The notes under the pieces: generated by a model
Told to the model about the DNA's origin: nothing
What the model saw: the letters and a program-made list of their open reading frames with translations, nothing else
The model's database searches: none
Shown: positions 1 to 8,398 of the stretch, in pieces
How positions within the stretch are numbered: the stretch's first letter is position 1
Layout of the letters: every line of letters starts with the position of its first letter
Program-made: the position numbers and the translations under genes
NCBI GenBank assembly: GCA_902611405.1
Contig: CACLZL010000009.1
Location: 1 to 47,430 of the forward strand
DNA: 47,430 nucleotides
Reading direction: 5' to 3'
Source of the DNA: an uncultured Pelagibacteraceae bacterium
Lineage (GTDB): Bacteria > Pseudomonadota > Alphaproteobacteria > Pelagibacterales > Pelagibacteraceae

Positions 1-10
1 AATACAGATT

Positions 11-1117
11 TTAATTAGTTAAAAATTTTTTCATAAATAGACCTAACTTTTTTTTGGAGTATTGTTTGTTAAAAATTGGCTTACCAATTTTTTTTAACAA
101 AACTAAATTAATTTTTTCAGAATTATTTTTTTTATCTTTGGTCATAAAAGATAAAATCTTATTTAAATCTTTCAAAGAAAAATATTTTTTTATAGAAGAA
201 GGTAAACCCGAATTATCGATATGATTTAAAATTAAATTATATTCACTTTTACTGAGCATATTTTCCTTTAAACTAAAATTAAGTGCTGTCTTCATTCCAA
301 GTATTACAGCCTCACCATGATTTAGTTTGTTACTGTAACCTAAGCTTGCCTCATAAGCATGAGCAAATGTATGACCAAAATTTAATACTTTTCTTAATGC
401 TGTTTCTTTTTCATCTTTTTCGACTACTTTTTTTTTAATTTTACAACTTTCATAGATGGCTTTTTCAATAAATGGAGATGAAAGAGTTAAAATTTTTTCT
501 AGATTTTTATTCAAGAAATTAAATAATTTTTTATTATGAATTAATGAATGCTTTAATATTTCTCCATATCCACAAATTATATCTCTCTTAGATAAAGAAT
601 TAAGAAATTGAATATCTGATAGAACTAATGATGGTTGATAAAAACTTCCTATGAGGTTTTTACCATACTTAGAATTAACTCCAGTTTTACCGCCTATAGA
701 TGAGTCAACTTGCGCTAAAAGAGTTGTTGGAATATTTATAAACTTTAGACCTCTTTTCAGGAGACTTGCTGCAAAACCACTTACATCGCCTGTAATTCCA
801 CCTCCTAAAGAAATTAAAACATCATTTCTTGAGAAGTTTTTATTCAATAAAATTTCTAAAATTTTATTAACGTTATTAATGTTTTTATTTTTTTCACTAG
901 CATTAAAAAATAACACATAAATTTTTTTATTTTTTAAAGATCTTTTAATATTTGAGACAAATTTTTTTGGGACACTTCTATCAACAACAATTAAACATTT
1001 TTTAAAATCAATTGAATTTAATTTAAAAATTTTTGATATACTCGAGGTTAAATTCGATCCAATAATTATTGGATATTTTTCGGTTTTAGTTACTATGTTT
1101 AATCTAGTTTGTTTCAT
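11..1117 (-). CDS. aroB: 3-dehydroquinate synthase
   Basis: Second step of the shikimate pathway: NAD-dependent cyclisation of DAHP to 3-dehydroquinate in the cytoplasm. The 368-residue product has the family signature in order: the NAD-binding GGGITGDVSGF segment (about residues 105-115), PTTLLAQVDSSIGGKTGVN (about 130-148), the metal-binding region around GYGEILKHSLIH, and NFGHTFAHA near residue 247. The length is typical for AroB. The start codon lies inside the end of aroK (14-nt overlap), so the pair is one operon with aroK first, as in many proteobacteria. The stop is 10 bases from the left edge of the window, so the gene is complete. Confidence 0.97.
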   Translation of the reverse strand: MKQTRLNIVTKTEKYPIIIGSNLTSSISKIFKLNSIDFKKCLIVVDRSVPKKFVSNIKRSLKNKKIYVLFFNASEKNKNINNVNKILEILLNKNFSRNDVLISLGGGITGDVSGFAASLLKRGLKFINIPTTLLAQVDSSIGGKTGVNSKYGKNLIGSFYQPSLVLSDIQFLNSLSKRDIICGYGEILKHSLIHNKKLFNFLNKNLEKILTLSSPFIEKAIYESCKIKKKVVEKDEKETALRKVLNFGHTFAHAYEASLGYSNKLNHGEAVILGMKTALNFSLKENMLSKSEYNLILNHIDNSGLPSSIKKYFSLKDLNKILSFMTKDKKNNSEKINLVLLKKIGKPIFNKQYSKKKLGLFMKKFLTN

Positions 1118-1616
1118 AAATTTCTACAATTTTATTTACTATTTCACTTTTAGTAAGATTATCACACTTTATCTCATATAATGCTTTAGAATAAATGTAG
1201 GACCGTTTCTTAATTAAATCAATTAACTCAGTATCTGTTGCATTGATAGCTAATGGTCTTTTTCCACTATTTTTAATTCTATTTAACAAGGTTTTATCAT
1301 CCCAATTTAGCCAAAAAGATAAATGATTTTTTAAAATTACTTTCCTAATATTATTATTTGTAAAAGCTCCTCCACCAAGTGAAATCACAGTAGAGTTTAA
1401 TTTAAGTTTTTTTAAAGTAGTTTGTTCCTCAATTTTTCTAAAATAATCCTCACCTTTTACTTCAAAGATTTTTTTTATTGTAATGTTTAAATTTTTTTCA
1501 ATTTCTTCATCTATATCTACAAAATTTAATTTTAATTTATTAGCTACTAAGGCCCCAATAGAACTCTTACCCGAACCCATCATCCCCAAAAAAACTAGAT
1601 TTTCTTTTGATTTCAT
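1104..1616 (-). CDS. aroK: Shikimate kinase
   Basis: Phosphorylates shikimate with ATP. From the chosen ATG at 1616 the product is 170 residues, the usual family length. It shows a Walker A GMMGSGKSS near the N-terminus, the shikimate-binding DIDEEIE, the arginine in YFRKIEE, and the GGGAF glycine loop. The frame is open further upstream to an ATG at 1679, but that adds 21 residues not expected in the family and would run into the divergent gene at 1674. I therefore prefer 1616. It overlaps aroB downstream by 14 nt, so the two are translationally coupled. About 57 bp separate it from the divergent gene at 1674, and promoters for both must lie there. Confidence 0.95.
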   Translation of the reverse strand: MKSKENLVFLGMMGSGKSSIGALVANKLKLNFVDIDEEIEKNLNITIKKIFEVKGEDYFRKIEEQTTLKKLKLNSTVISLGGGAFTNNNIRKVILKNHLSFWLNWDDKTLLNRIKNSGKRPLAINATDTELIDLIKKRSYIYSKALYEIKCDNLTKSEIVNKIVEIYETN

Positions 1617-1673
1617 AAGTTTCTTTATTGAAAAAACATAAATATGTCTTAATTTGAAATTATCTAAAAGTAT

Positions 1674-1856
1674 ATGCAATTCATTAAAAACACAAGTTCA
1701 GGCAAAGCAAGTATCATAGGGCTTGTGATTAAATCTATAATCGGATTAGGGGTTATTTTAGGTATTATTTTTTTTCTAAGTACAATTGACTTTCCTGCAC
1801 CTAAAAAAGAAATTGAAAAAATTATTCCAAATGAAAATTTTAAAATCGTTAAATAA
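1674..1856 (+). CDS. Small single-pass membrane protein, unknown function
   Basis: A 60-residue product I cannot assign to a family. About residues 14-36 form one hydrophobic helix (IIGLVIKSIIGLGVILGIIFF), preceded by a short polar N-terminus with lysine. It is followed by FPAPKKEIEKIIP, a short charged tail. The last 26 nt overlap, in another frame, the start of the next gene, which has its own ATG and signal peptide at 1831. Overlap and common orientation suggest translational coupling and a shared envelope role. It is divergent from aroK. The ORF is short and I rely on its hydrophobic pattern and overlap arrangement, so certainty is moderate. Confidence 0.6.
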   Translation: MQFIKNTSSGKASIIGLVIKSIIGLGVILGIIFFLSTIDFPAPKKEIEKIIPNENFKIVK

Positions 1857-3594
1857 GAAAATTCTTTCAATTAAATTAGTTTCTCTTATTTTTTTTACAC
1901 CTATAATTGCTGAAGAAAAACCAATTGATATTTGGAATATAGAAAAAAAAGATAATCAAGTTATATCAGAAACAAATATTTCAACTGAAAATAATGTAGG
2001 TAATACCCAGAATAGTGTCTACAAATTACAAACAAATAAACAAACGGACACAGTTAAATTAGATAAAGAATTTTCATCAAAAGAAATTAAAATTGTTGGG
2101 TTATACGATCCAAGTGAATACGGCTTAAGTATGGATATGTGGTCAAACTCGGACGGAAATAAATTAAAAAATTTATTTCAGAATATTAATAAGTTTAATC
2201 TTTCAGAAGATGCATCTGACATAATGCACATTTCTTTATTAACCAATGCTTATTCCCCAACTCAAAATATTACTCAGCAAGAATTTATGAGCTTTAAATC
2301 TGATTGGTTAATAAAAGATTCAAACTTAGAATTAATAGAGGAATATTTAATTAAAAATCAAATAATAAATTTACATCCAAAATTAGCTAGATATTTAGTA
2401 GATAGTTATTTATCAGAGTCAAACGTTAAAAAATCATGTGAGATTTTTTCTAAAAATTCTGAACCCATTCAAGATGAATATCTATCTAAATTTAATTTAT
2501 ATTGTCTAATTAATTATGGAAAAAATGAAGAGGCGCAACTAATCTTAGATTTAAAAAAAGAATTAGGTTTCGAAGATAATTATTACGAAAACAAAATAAA
2601 TTATTTATTTGGATATTTAGATGAAGCAGATAAAGAAATATCAATAAATTCAATTTTAGATTTTCATTTAGCACATAGAACTATCCCTGAGTTTTCTTAT
2701 GAACCAAGTCAAGATACACCTAAAATAATTTGGAAATATCTTTCAGCTGCTAATTTACTCTACAAAATTCAAGATGTAGAAATTACCGATGTAGAAAAAA
2801 TTTCTACAATAGAAAAAGCTGTGAATGATAAGAATTATTCCGAGGAGGAGTTGTTCGAATTTTATAAAAAATTTCAATTTAATATAAACCAACTTTTAAA
2901 CGCAAAAGAAACATATAAATCTCTATCTTCAATCGAGGGAAGAGCTCTTTTGTACCAACGTACTCTTTTAACAGAAGATCCAAGACTTAAACTAGAATTT
3001 ATTAAGCTATTAAAGGATCTATTTATATCTGATGATATTAGAGATGCCTTTGATTTAGAATTAAAAAAATTTTTAACTGAAATTAATATTGAGGATGTGC
3101 CCTCAAACTTTACAACATTTTATAATAGCAATTTAAGCAAGAAAGAGACAGCTGATAAAAGGATTAAATATAATAGTAAAATTTTACATCAATCAAAACT
3201 TGTAAATTATTTTAATGGAGATTATGCAAAATCTAAAATTGAAGAAGATTTAGAGAAATTTTTAAAGAAAATTAAAAAAGATAAAAAATATTTCTTATCA
3301 AAAAAAGATATAATTTTTTTAGAGGCTCTTAAATCCGATGGAGTTAAAATTTCCAAAAAATATGATGGCCTTTATGAGATAAAGCAAACAGAAATGCCTG
3401 CTGATATTCAAACAATGATAGATAATAATGAGATTGGTGCTGCATTACTGAGAATAATTGAGGTAATTGGACCTGACAAAATTGAAAATATTGATGAAGA
3501 TACAGTTTATTTTATTATCAATACTTTAAATCAATTAAATGTTGATTTAATTAGAAATAAACTCTTGCTAAAAGTTCTTCCTTTAAAAGTATAA
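1831..3594 (+). CDS. Exported helical protein, unknown function
   Basis: A 587-residue protein that I do not recognise. The start at 1831 is chosen because it gives a classic signal peptide: basic MKILKSLNKKILSIK, then a hydrophobic LVSLIFFTPIIA, with likely cleavage before EEK. The open frame reaches 15 codons further upstream, but those codons would mask the signal. The mature part is rich in Lys, Glu, Asn and Leu, and looks mostly alpha-helical, with stretches resembling tetratricopeptide-like helical pairs (for example around residues 190-240), though no clear repeat can be read by eye. It is probably periplasmic or outer-envelope associated. It overlaps the preceding small membrane protein by 26 nt and precedes def by 26 nt. 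Confidence 0.8.
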   Translation: MKILKSLNKKILSIKLVSLIFFTPIIAEEKPIDIWNIEKKDNQVISETNISTENNVGNTQNSVYKLQTNKQTDTVKLDKEFSSKEIKIVGLYDPSEYGLSMDMWSNSDGNKLKNLFQNINKFNLSEDASDIMHISLLTNAYSPTQNITQQEFMSFKSDWLIKDSNLELIEEYLIKNQIINLHPKLARYLVDSYLSESNVKKSCEIFSKNSEPIQDEYLSKFNLYCLINYGKNEEAQLILDLKKELGFEDNYYENKINYLFGYLDEADKEISINSILDFHLAHRTIPEFSYEPSQDTPKIIWKYLSAANLLYKIQDVEITDVEKISTIEKAVNDKNYSEEELFEFYKKFQFNINQLLNAKETYKSLSSIEGRALLYQRTLLTEDPRLKLEFIKLLKDLFISDDIRDAFDLELKKFLTEINIEDVPSNFTTFYNSNLSKKETADKRIKYNSKILHQSKLVNYFNGDYAKSKIEEDLEKFLKKIKKDKKYFLSKKDIIFLEALKSDGVKISKKYDGLYEIKQTEMPADIQTMIDNNEIGAALLRIIEVIGPDKIENIDEDTVYFIINTLNQLNVDLIRNKLLLKVLPLKV

Positions 3595-3620
3595 AAATTA
3601 TAATAAAATAAAAACAAGTT

Positions 3621-4139
3621 ATGGCTATCAGAACTATAATAACAGAACCTAATAAATTACTTAGGCAGATTTCTAAACCAATAAATAGTGTTGGTAAAGA
3701 AGAACAAAAATTGATGGATGATATGCTTGAGACAATGTATGACGCTAAAGGAATTGGTCTTGCGGCCATCCAAGTAGGTGTACCAAAGAGAATTATTGTA
3801 ATGGATATAAGTAAAGACGAGAATAAAAAAGAGCCAAGATATTTCGTAAATCCAATTATTAAAAATAAAGATCTAGAAAAAGCAACTTATGAAGAAGGAT
3901 GTCTTTCTGTTCCAAATCAGTTTGCAGAAATTGATAGACCTAGTAAGTGTGAAGTAGAATATCTTGATTATTATGGAGAAAAGAAATTGTTAAAGGCAGA
4001 TGGTCTTCTCGCAACATGCATTCAGCATGAAATGGATCATTTAGAGGGGATACTATTTATTGATTATCTTTCTAAATTAAAAAGATCAATGATAATTAAA
4101 AAATTATCAAAATTAAAATCTACTTCCGCTGAAGCTTAA
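3621..4139 (+). CDS. def: Peptide deformylase
   Basis: Removes the formyl group from the N-terminal methionine of nascent proteins. The 172-residue product carries all three deformylase motifs: GIGLAAIQVG (motif 1, about residue 44), EEGCLSVP with the metal-ligand cysteine (motif 2, about residue 91), and QHEMDHLEG with the two metal-ligand histidines and catalytic glutamate (motif 3, about residue 134). It is followed after 3 nt by fmt, which adds the formyl group to initiator tRNA, and then truA. The def-fmt pairing is a widely conserved arrangement. Confidence 0.97.
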   Translation: MAIRTIITEPNKLLRQISKPINSVGKEEQKLMDDMLETMYDAKGIGLAAIQVGVPKRIIVMDISKDENKKEPRYFVNPIIKNKDLEKATYEEGCLSVPNQFAEIDRPSKCEVEYLDYYGEKKLLKADGLLATCIQHEMDHLEGILFIDYLSKLKRSMIIKKLSKLKSTSAEA

Positions 4140-4142
4140 TCA

Positions 4143-5066
4143 ATGCTAAAAAAAATAGTTTTTATGGGTACACCCATGTTTGCTGTTCCAATTTTAAAAT
4201 CACTTTATCAAAATGGATATCCTATTTCTTGTGTTTATACCCAACCACCTCAAAAATCTAAAAGAGGTCAAAAAATTAATAAATCACCTATTCAATTAAT
4301 TTCAGAAACTTTAAATATAGAATTTAGAACACCAAATTCATTAAAAGAAAATTTAGAGGAATTAGAATATTTTAAATCATTAGAGGCAGATTTAGCAATA
4401 GTTGTTGCTTATGGTCAAATTATACCAAGGTCATATTTAAATTTAACTAAAAAAGGATTTATAAATATACATGCATCTATTCTTCCAAAATGGAGAGGTG
4501 CTGCTCCGATTCAAAGATCAATTATGAATTTAGATAAAGAGACAGGAATAAGTATTATGAAAATAGGAGAGGAACTAGATACTGGACCAGTATGTAATAT
4601 TTATAAAATTAATATAGAAAATAATTTAAATGCTGAAGATATTAATGAAAAGCTATCAAGTTTGGCTGCAGAGAAAATTTTAGATAATATAGATGATATA
4701 TATGAGGATAAAGCAAACTTTGTAGAACAAGATCACTCATCAGCCACATACGCATCAAAAATTCAAAAATTAGAGGGGCAGATTAATTGGAAAGAGGATG
4801 CTAAAACTATAATTGGTAAAATAAATGGACTTTATCCGTTTCCAGGAGCTTATTTTATGTTTAACGGTGAGAGATATAAAATATTAAAAGCAGAAATTGG
4901 ACAAACACAAGGAAAACCAAGTGAGGTTTTATCTGACCATTTAGAAATTTCGTGTGGAGATAAAAAATCAATAAAAATTAAAGAAATACAAAGACAAGGA
5001 AAAAAACCCCAAAGTATTGGAGAATTTGTCTTAGGGACACAAATTAAAAAAGGTTCATTTTTATAA
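4143..5066 (+). CDS. fmt: Methionyl-tRNA formyltransferase
   Basis: Transfers a formyl group from 10-formyl-tetrahydrofolate to methionyl initiator tRNA. The 307-residue product begins with the Rossmann start KIVFMGTPMFAVPIL. It has the catalytic Asn-His signature in NIHASILPKWRGAAPI (about residues 106-121), and the Asp in GEELDTGPV. The C-terminal OB-like domain contains the typical INGLYPFPGAY stretch. Its stop overlaps the truA start by one base. Conserved residues all look intact. Confidence 0.96.
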   Translation: MLKKIVFMGTPMFAVPILKSLYQNGYPISCVYTQPPQKSKRGQKINKSPIQLISETLNIEFRTPNSLKENLEELEYFKSLEADLAIVVAYGQIIPRSYLNLTKKGFINIHASILPKWRGAAPIQRSIMNLDKETGISIMKIGEELDTGPVCNIYKINIENNLNAEDINEKLSSLAAEKILDNIDDIYEDKANFVEQDHSSATYASKIQKLEGQINWKEDAKTIIGKINGLYPFPGAYFMFNGERYKILKAEIGQTQGKPSEVLSDHLEISCGDKKSIKIKEIQRQGKKPQSIGEFVLGTQIKKGSFL

Positions 5067-5806
5067 TGAATAGATATCAAATACTTATTGAGTATATAGG
5101 GATAAATTTTAGAGGATGGCAAATTCAAAAAAAAGGACCAACTATTCAAGGATTAATTCAAGAAAAATTATCAAAGTTATTAAAAGAAAAAATTGTTTTA
5201 CATGGTCAAGGAAGAACGGATGCAGGGGTTCATGCATTTGAGCAATCTGCACATTTTGATTGCAGAAATAAAATAACCGACACAATTAAATTTTTAAAAT
5301 CTATAAATCATTTTTTAAATATAAAAGATATTGCGATTAAAAATATTAAAAAAAGAAATAATAAATTTCATGCTAGATTTTCAGCAAAACAAAGAATTTA
5401 TAAATACTTTATTTTTAATCAAATAAGCCAACCAATAATTGAAAAAAATAGAGCATGGCATGTTCGTAAGCCTTTAAATTTAGAATTAATGAAAAAGGGT
5501 GCAAACAAGTTATTAGGAACCCATGATTATTCAACTTTTAGATCTTCAAGTTGTAATGCAAAAAGTCCAATTAAAACTATAAAATCAATAAATATTAAAT
5601 CATCAAAAAATAAAATTGAATTTAAATTTAGTTCTCAATCTTTTTTACAACACCAGGTTAGATCTATGGTTGGTTGTTTAAAATATTTGGGAGAAAAGAA
5701 ATGGGATTTGAAAACTTTTGAAAAAAGATTTAAGTTAAAAAAAAGAAAACTGTGTGCTCCTCCAGCACCACCAGGTGGTTTATTTTTATTTAGAGTTCTT
5801 TATTAA
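5066..5806 (+). CDS. truA: tRNA pseudouridine(38-40) synthase
   Basis: Isomerises uridines 38-40 in the anticodon arm of tRNAs. The 246-residue product has the catalytic aspartate in GRTDAGVHA (about residue 53), the YKYFI strand and the C-terminal motif SFLQHQVRSMVG characteristic of the family. It is the third gene of def-fmt-truA and its ATG overlaps the fmt stop. Its 3' end overlaps by 21 nt the convergent SET-domain gene, so there is no room for a hairpin terminator between the two. Confidence 0.95.
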   Translation: MNRYQILIEYIGINFRGWQIQKKGPTIQGLIQEKLSKLLKEKIVLHGQGRTDAGVHAFEQSAHFDCRNKITDTIKFLKSINHFLNIKDIAIKNIKKRNNKFHARFSAKQRIYKYFIFNQISQPIIEKNRAWHVRKPLNLELMKKGANKLLGTHDYSTFRSSSCNAKSPIKTIKSINIKSSKNKIEFKFSSQSFLQHQVRSMVGCLKYLGEKKWDLKTFEKRFKLKKRKLCAPPAPPGGLFLFRVLY

Positions 5807-6277
5807 TTTATTTTTATTGCTCATAGCAAACTTTTTATTTATTCGCCATCTAGACTCAGCTCTTATAATATATCCACAACAGTTTTTTGATTTACATCTA
5901 CAAGGAAACTGTTTGTAGTTTTCATCATAACCAAATCCATAATCACAGGTAAACTCCTCACCTTTTTTAATGTCCTTGATTGCTTTGACCCAAATTTTTA
6001 ATCCTTTTCCATCGTAATCACAATTATTATCACAAGAATGGTTTATTAAGCCTGCAGTATTCCATGGAAAATCTCCATCTAAGTCATATCTGTTATTTAT
6101 TGTAAATAAATATATTGGTTTACTATTATCGTACTTATCAGAGACTTGTGTTTGTTTTTTCGTTATAAGTTTTCCAACGTAGTCAATTATTTTGGTTCCC
6201 TCTTTAATGTCACGAGTTGCATAGAGCCCTCTACCCTTATTATCAATTCCAGATTTTTTTATTTTATATAATTTCAT
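5786..6277 (-). CDS. SET-domain protein-lysine methyltransferase
   Basis: A compact 163-residue protein consisting almost wholly of a SET domain, which moves a methyl group from S-adenosylmethionine to protein lysine. Visible motifs in order are GRGLYATRDI with the SAM-binding glycine (about residues 15-24), INHSCDNNC (the knot-forming NHSxxxNC, about residue 77), GEEFTCDYGFGYD (catalytic tyrosine region, about residue 105), and a post-SET cysteine cluster CRCKSKNCCGY. The substrate is unknown; bacterial SET proteins are not confined to histones. The ATG at 6277 is chosen, but a TTG at 6316 would overlap the upstream deacetylase stop by 4 nt and also be plausible. It is paired with an HDAC-family gene, and convergent with truA. 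Confidence 0.85.
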   Translation of the reverse strand: MKLYKIKKSGIDNKGRGLYATRDIKEGTKIIDYVGKLITKKQTQVSDKYDNSKPIYLFTINNRYDLDGDFPWNTAGLINHSCDNNCDYDGKGLKIWVKAIKDIKKGEEFTCDYGFGYDENYKQFPCRCKSKNCCGYIIRAESRWRINKKFAMSNKNKLIKNSK

Positions 6278-6312
6278 GAAGATTTTTTTATTTAGAGTTT
6301 TATTAGGAATTA

Positions 6313-7242
6313 TCAATTAAATTCTAAAAGAGCATCAACATGTCTTTTAGTGCTGTCTCTAAGCGCATTTAGGTCATAACCGCCCTCTAAAATTGAAACA
6401 ACTTTTCCATTACAAAATTTTTTAGAAGCCTCTAATATTCTTTTGGTAATAGTGAAATAATCCTCAGTTTTTAAATTAAATTGAGCAAGAGGGTCATCTT
6501 CATGGGCGTCAAAACCAGCGCTAATTAATATAAACTCTGGTTTAAACTCTTCTAATCTTTTTAATACTCGGTCAAATACATTTAAATATTCTTTTGAACT
6601 TATGCCAGCTGGCAAAGGTATATTAAAGATATTGTTAAATTTACCTCTTTCTTGTTCAGAACCAGTTCCTGGGTAGTAGGGATATTGGTGAGTTGATATA
6701 AAAAGAACATTTTCATTTTCATAAAAAATATCTTGTGTTCCATTACCATGATGAACATCAAAATCCACTATAGCGACTTTTTTATATTTGTATTTCTTTA
6801 ATAAATAATTTGCACCAATACTTACTGAATTTAAAATACAAAAACCAGCTGCCTTATTTTGTGAGCTATGATGTCCAGGAGGTCGAACACCACAAAATGC
6901 ATTTTTAAATTCTTTTTTTTCTACTCCGTCAATAGCAGCAATTATTGATCCCACTGCATCGAAGGTTGCATCTTTGCTTCCGGGTGAAATAATTGTATCT
7001 CCATCAAGTGAAGAAAAACCTTTTTTTGGAAAAGAACTTTTTACTAAATTTAAGTATTTCTTTTCATGTGTGGTTAATAGAACATCATCTGAAACTTTAG
7101 ATGGTTTCTTCCATATAAGATTTTTATTATTAAGTTTTTTAAAATTTTCTACTATGACTGATACTCTTGCTATTTGTTCTGGATGCCCAAGACCTGTATC
7201 ATGATTTTGAGATGTATCTGATGTAATTAAACCGGTTTTCAC
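6313..7242 (-). CDS. Histone deacetylase / AcuC family deacetylase
   Basis: A 309-residue member of the arginase-deacetylase fold, zinc hydrolases that remove acetyl groups from lysine or act on acetylpolyamines. Landmarks are the tandem active-site histidines in RPPGHHSSQN (about residues 120-129), zinc ligands in DFDVHHGNGTQDIFY (about 160-174) and SAGFDAHEDDPLA (about 243-255), and the late EGGYDL glycine-tyrosine motif. It starts with GTG at 7242, overlapping the dapE stop by four bases (GTGA), so it is coupled to dapE. The physiological substrate cannot be told from sequence. It precedes a SET methyltransferase. Confidence 0.9.
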   Translation of the reverse strand: MKTGLITSDTSQNHDTGLGHPEQIARVSVIVENFKKLNNKNLIWKKPSKVSDDVLLTTHEKKYLNLVKSSFPKKGFSSLDGDTIISPGSKDATFDAVGSIIAAIDGVEKKEFKNAFCGVRPPGHHSSQNKAAGFCILNSVSIGANYLLKKYKYKKVAIVDFDVHHGNGTQDIFYENENVLFISTHQYPYYPGTGSEQERGKFNNIFNIPLPAGISSKEYLNVFDRVLKRLEEFKPEFILISAGFDAHEDDPLAQFNLKTEDYFTITKRILEASKKFCNGKVVSILEGGYDLNALRDSTKRHVDALLEFN

Positions 7243-8396
7243 TTAAAGTAGTTATCTAAGATTTTAGTATAAATTAAAGTTAATCTTTTTAAATCAGATA
7301 AGGACACACATTCTCCGACCTTATGCATGGTTTTACCCACTAATCCAAATTCTAAACATGGAGCGATTTTTCTTATGAATCTAGCATCTGACGTGCCACC
7401 AGTTGTAGATAATTTGGGTTTAATTTTAGTAATCTTTTTAATTGTATTTTGTATCATGAATGTAGTTTTGTTAGGCTTAGTTAAAAAAGCCTCACCAGAA
7501 ACAGTATATTCAATTTTATATTTTGATTTATTTTTATTACAAATTTGTTTTATTATTTTATTAATTTTGTTCTTTAATTTGTAAGATGTGTGTTTGTTAT
7601 TAAATCTAATATTAAAGGATGCACTAGCTAATCCTGGAATTACATTATCAGCGGAATTGTCAATGTTAATCTTTGTTACTTCTAAATTTGTAGGTTGAAA
7701 ATCTTTTGTTCCTTTATCAAATTTAATTTCTTTTAACTCTTTTAATATTTGGACTAAAGCTATTGATGGATTGTTAGCTCTATTTGGGTAAGCTACATGA
7801 CCCTGAATACCAATGACAGACAATTTTCCAGTCATACTACCTCTACGACCAATTTTAATCATTTCTCCTAATTTATTTGGATTTGTAGGTTCTCCAACTA
7901 AGCAAAAATCTATTTTTTCTCTTCTTTTTCTCAAATACTCAACAACTTTTTTCGTACCATTAATTGCAATTCCTTCTTCGTCTCCAGTAATTAGAAGGCT
8001 GATAGAGCCATCAAATTGTTTATTTTCCTTAGAAAAATTACTTACCGCTGTAACAAATGCAGCTATTGACGATTTCATATCGTTCGAACCTCTGCCAATT
8101 AAGTATCCTTTTTTGACAGCAGGCTTAAATGGATTAACAGTCCAGTCATTTAAATTACCAGGTGGCACAACATCCAAATGACCTGCATAACAAAAATTTG
8201 GACTTGCGGTACCAAGTCTTGCATAAAGATTTTTTACAGGATAACTATTTTTATCTTTGAACTCGAGTATTTTAGTTTTAAAGCCGATTTTTTTTAATTT
8301 TTTTTCTAAAAATCTAACAACACCGGCATCAGTTTTTGTAACAGATGGAAACCTAATTAGCTCTTTAGCTAATTGAAGTTCATTAATTTTTTGCAT
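7239..8396 (-). CDS. dapE: Succinyl-diaminopimelate desuccinylase
   Basis: Hydrolyses N-succinyl-LL-diaminopimelate in the lysine and peptidoglycan-precursor pathway. This M20-family metallopeptidase of 385 residues has the first metal motif YAGHLDVVPPG (about residues 68-78), the GRGSNDMKSS aspartate, the catalytic GDEEG (about residue 137), the GEPT segment and a C-terminal histidine in GKTMHKVGE. It follows dapD, which makes the succinylated precursor, after 2 nt. The gene order dapD-dapE with argB upstream is usual in alphaproteobacteria. Confidence 0.95.
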   Translation of the reverse strand: MQKINELQLAKELIRFPSVTKTDAGVVRFLEKKLKKIGFKTKILEFKDKNSYPVKNLYARLGTASPNFCYAGHLDVVPPGNLNDWTVNPFKPAVKKGYLIGRGSNDMKSSIAAFVTAVSNFSKENKQFDGSISLLITGDEEGIAINGTKKVVEYLRKRREKIDFCLVGEPTNPNKLGEMIKIGRRGSMTGKLSVIGIQGHVAYPNRANNPSIALVQILKELKEIKFDKGTKDFQPTNLEVTKINIDNSADNVIPGLASASFNIRFNNKHTSYKLKNKINKIIKQICNKNKSKYKIEYTVSGEAFLTKPNKTTFMIQNTIKKITKIKPKLSTTGGTSDARFIRKIAPCLEFGLVGKTMHKVGECVSLSDLKRLTLIYTKILDNYFK

Positions 8397-8398
8397 TT

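Noticed and set aside
1664..1870. Minus-strand ORF covering the 60-aa membrane protein
   Set aside because: It mirrors the plus-strand hydrophobic gene; it lacks a plausible upstream region and would overlap both aroK and the signal-peptide gene.
7813..8181. 122-codon plus-strand ORF inside dapE
   Set aside because: It is the antisense shadow of a clear dapE; no family resemblance and no ribosome-binding sequence.
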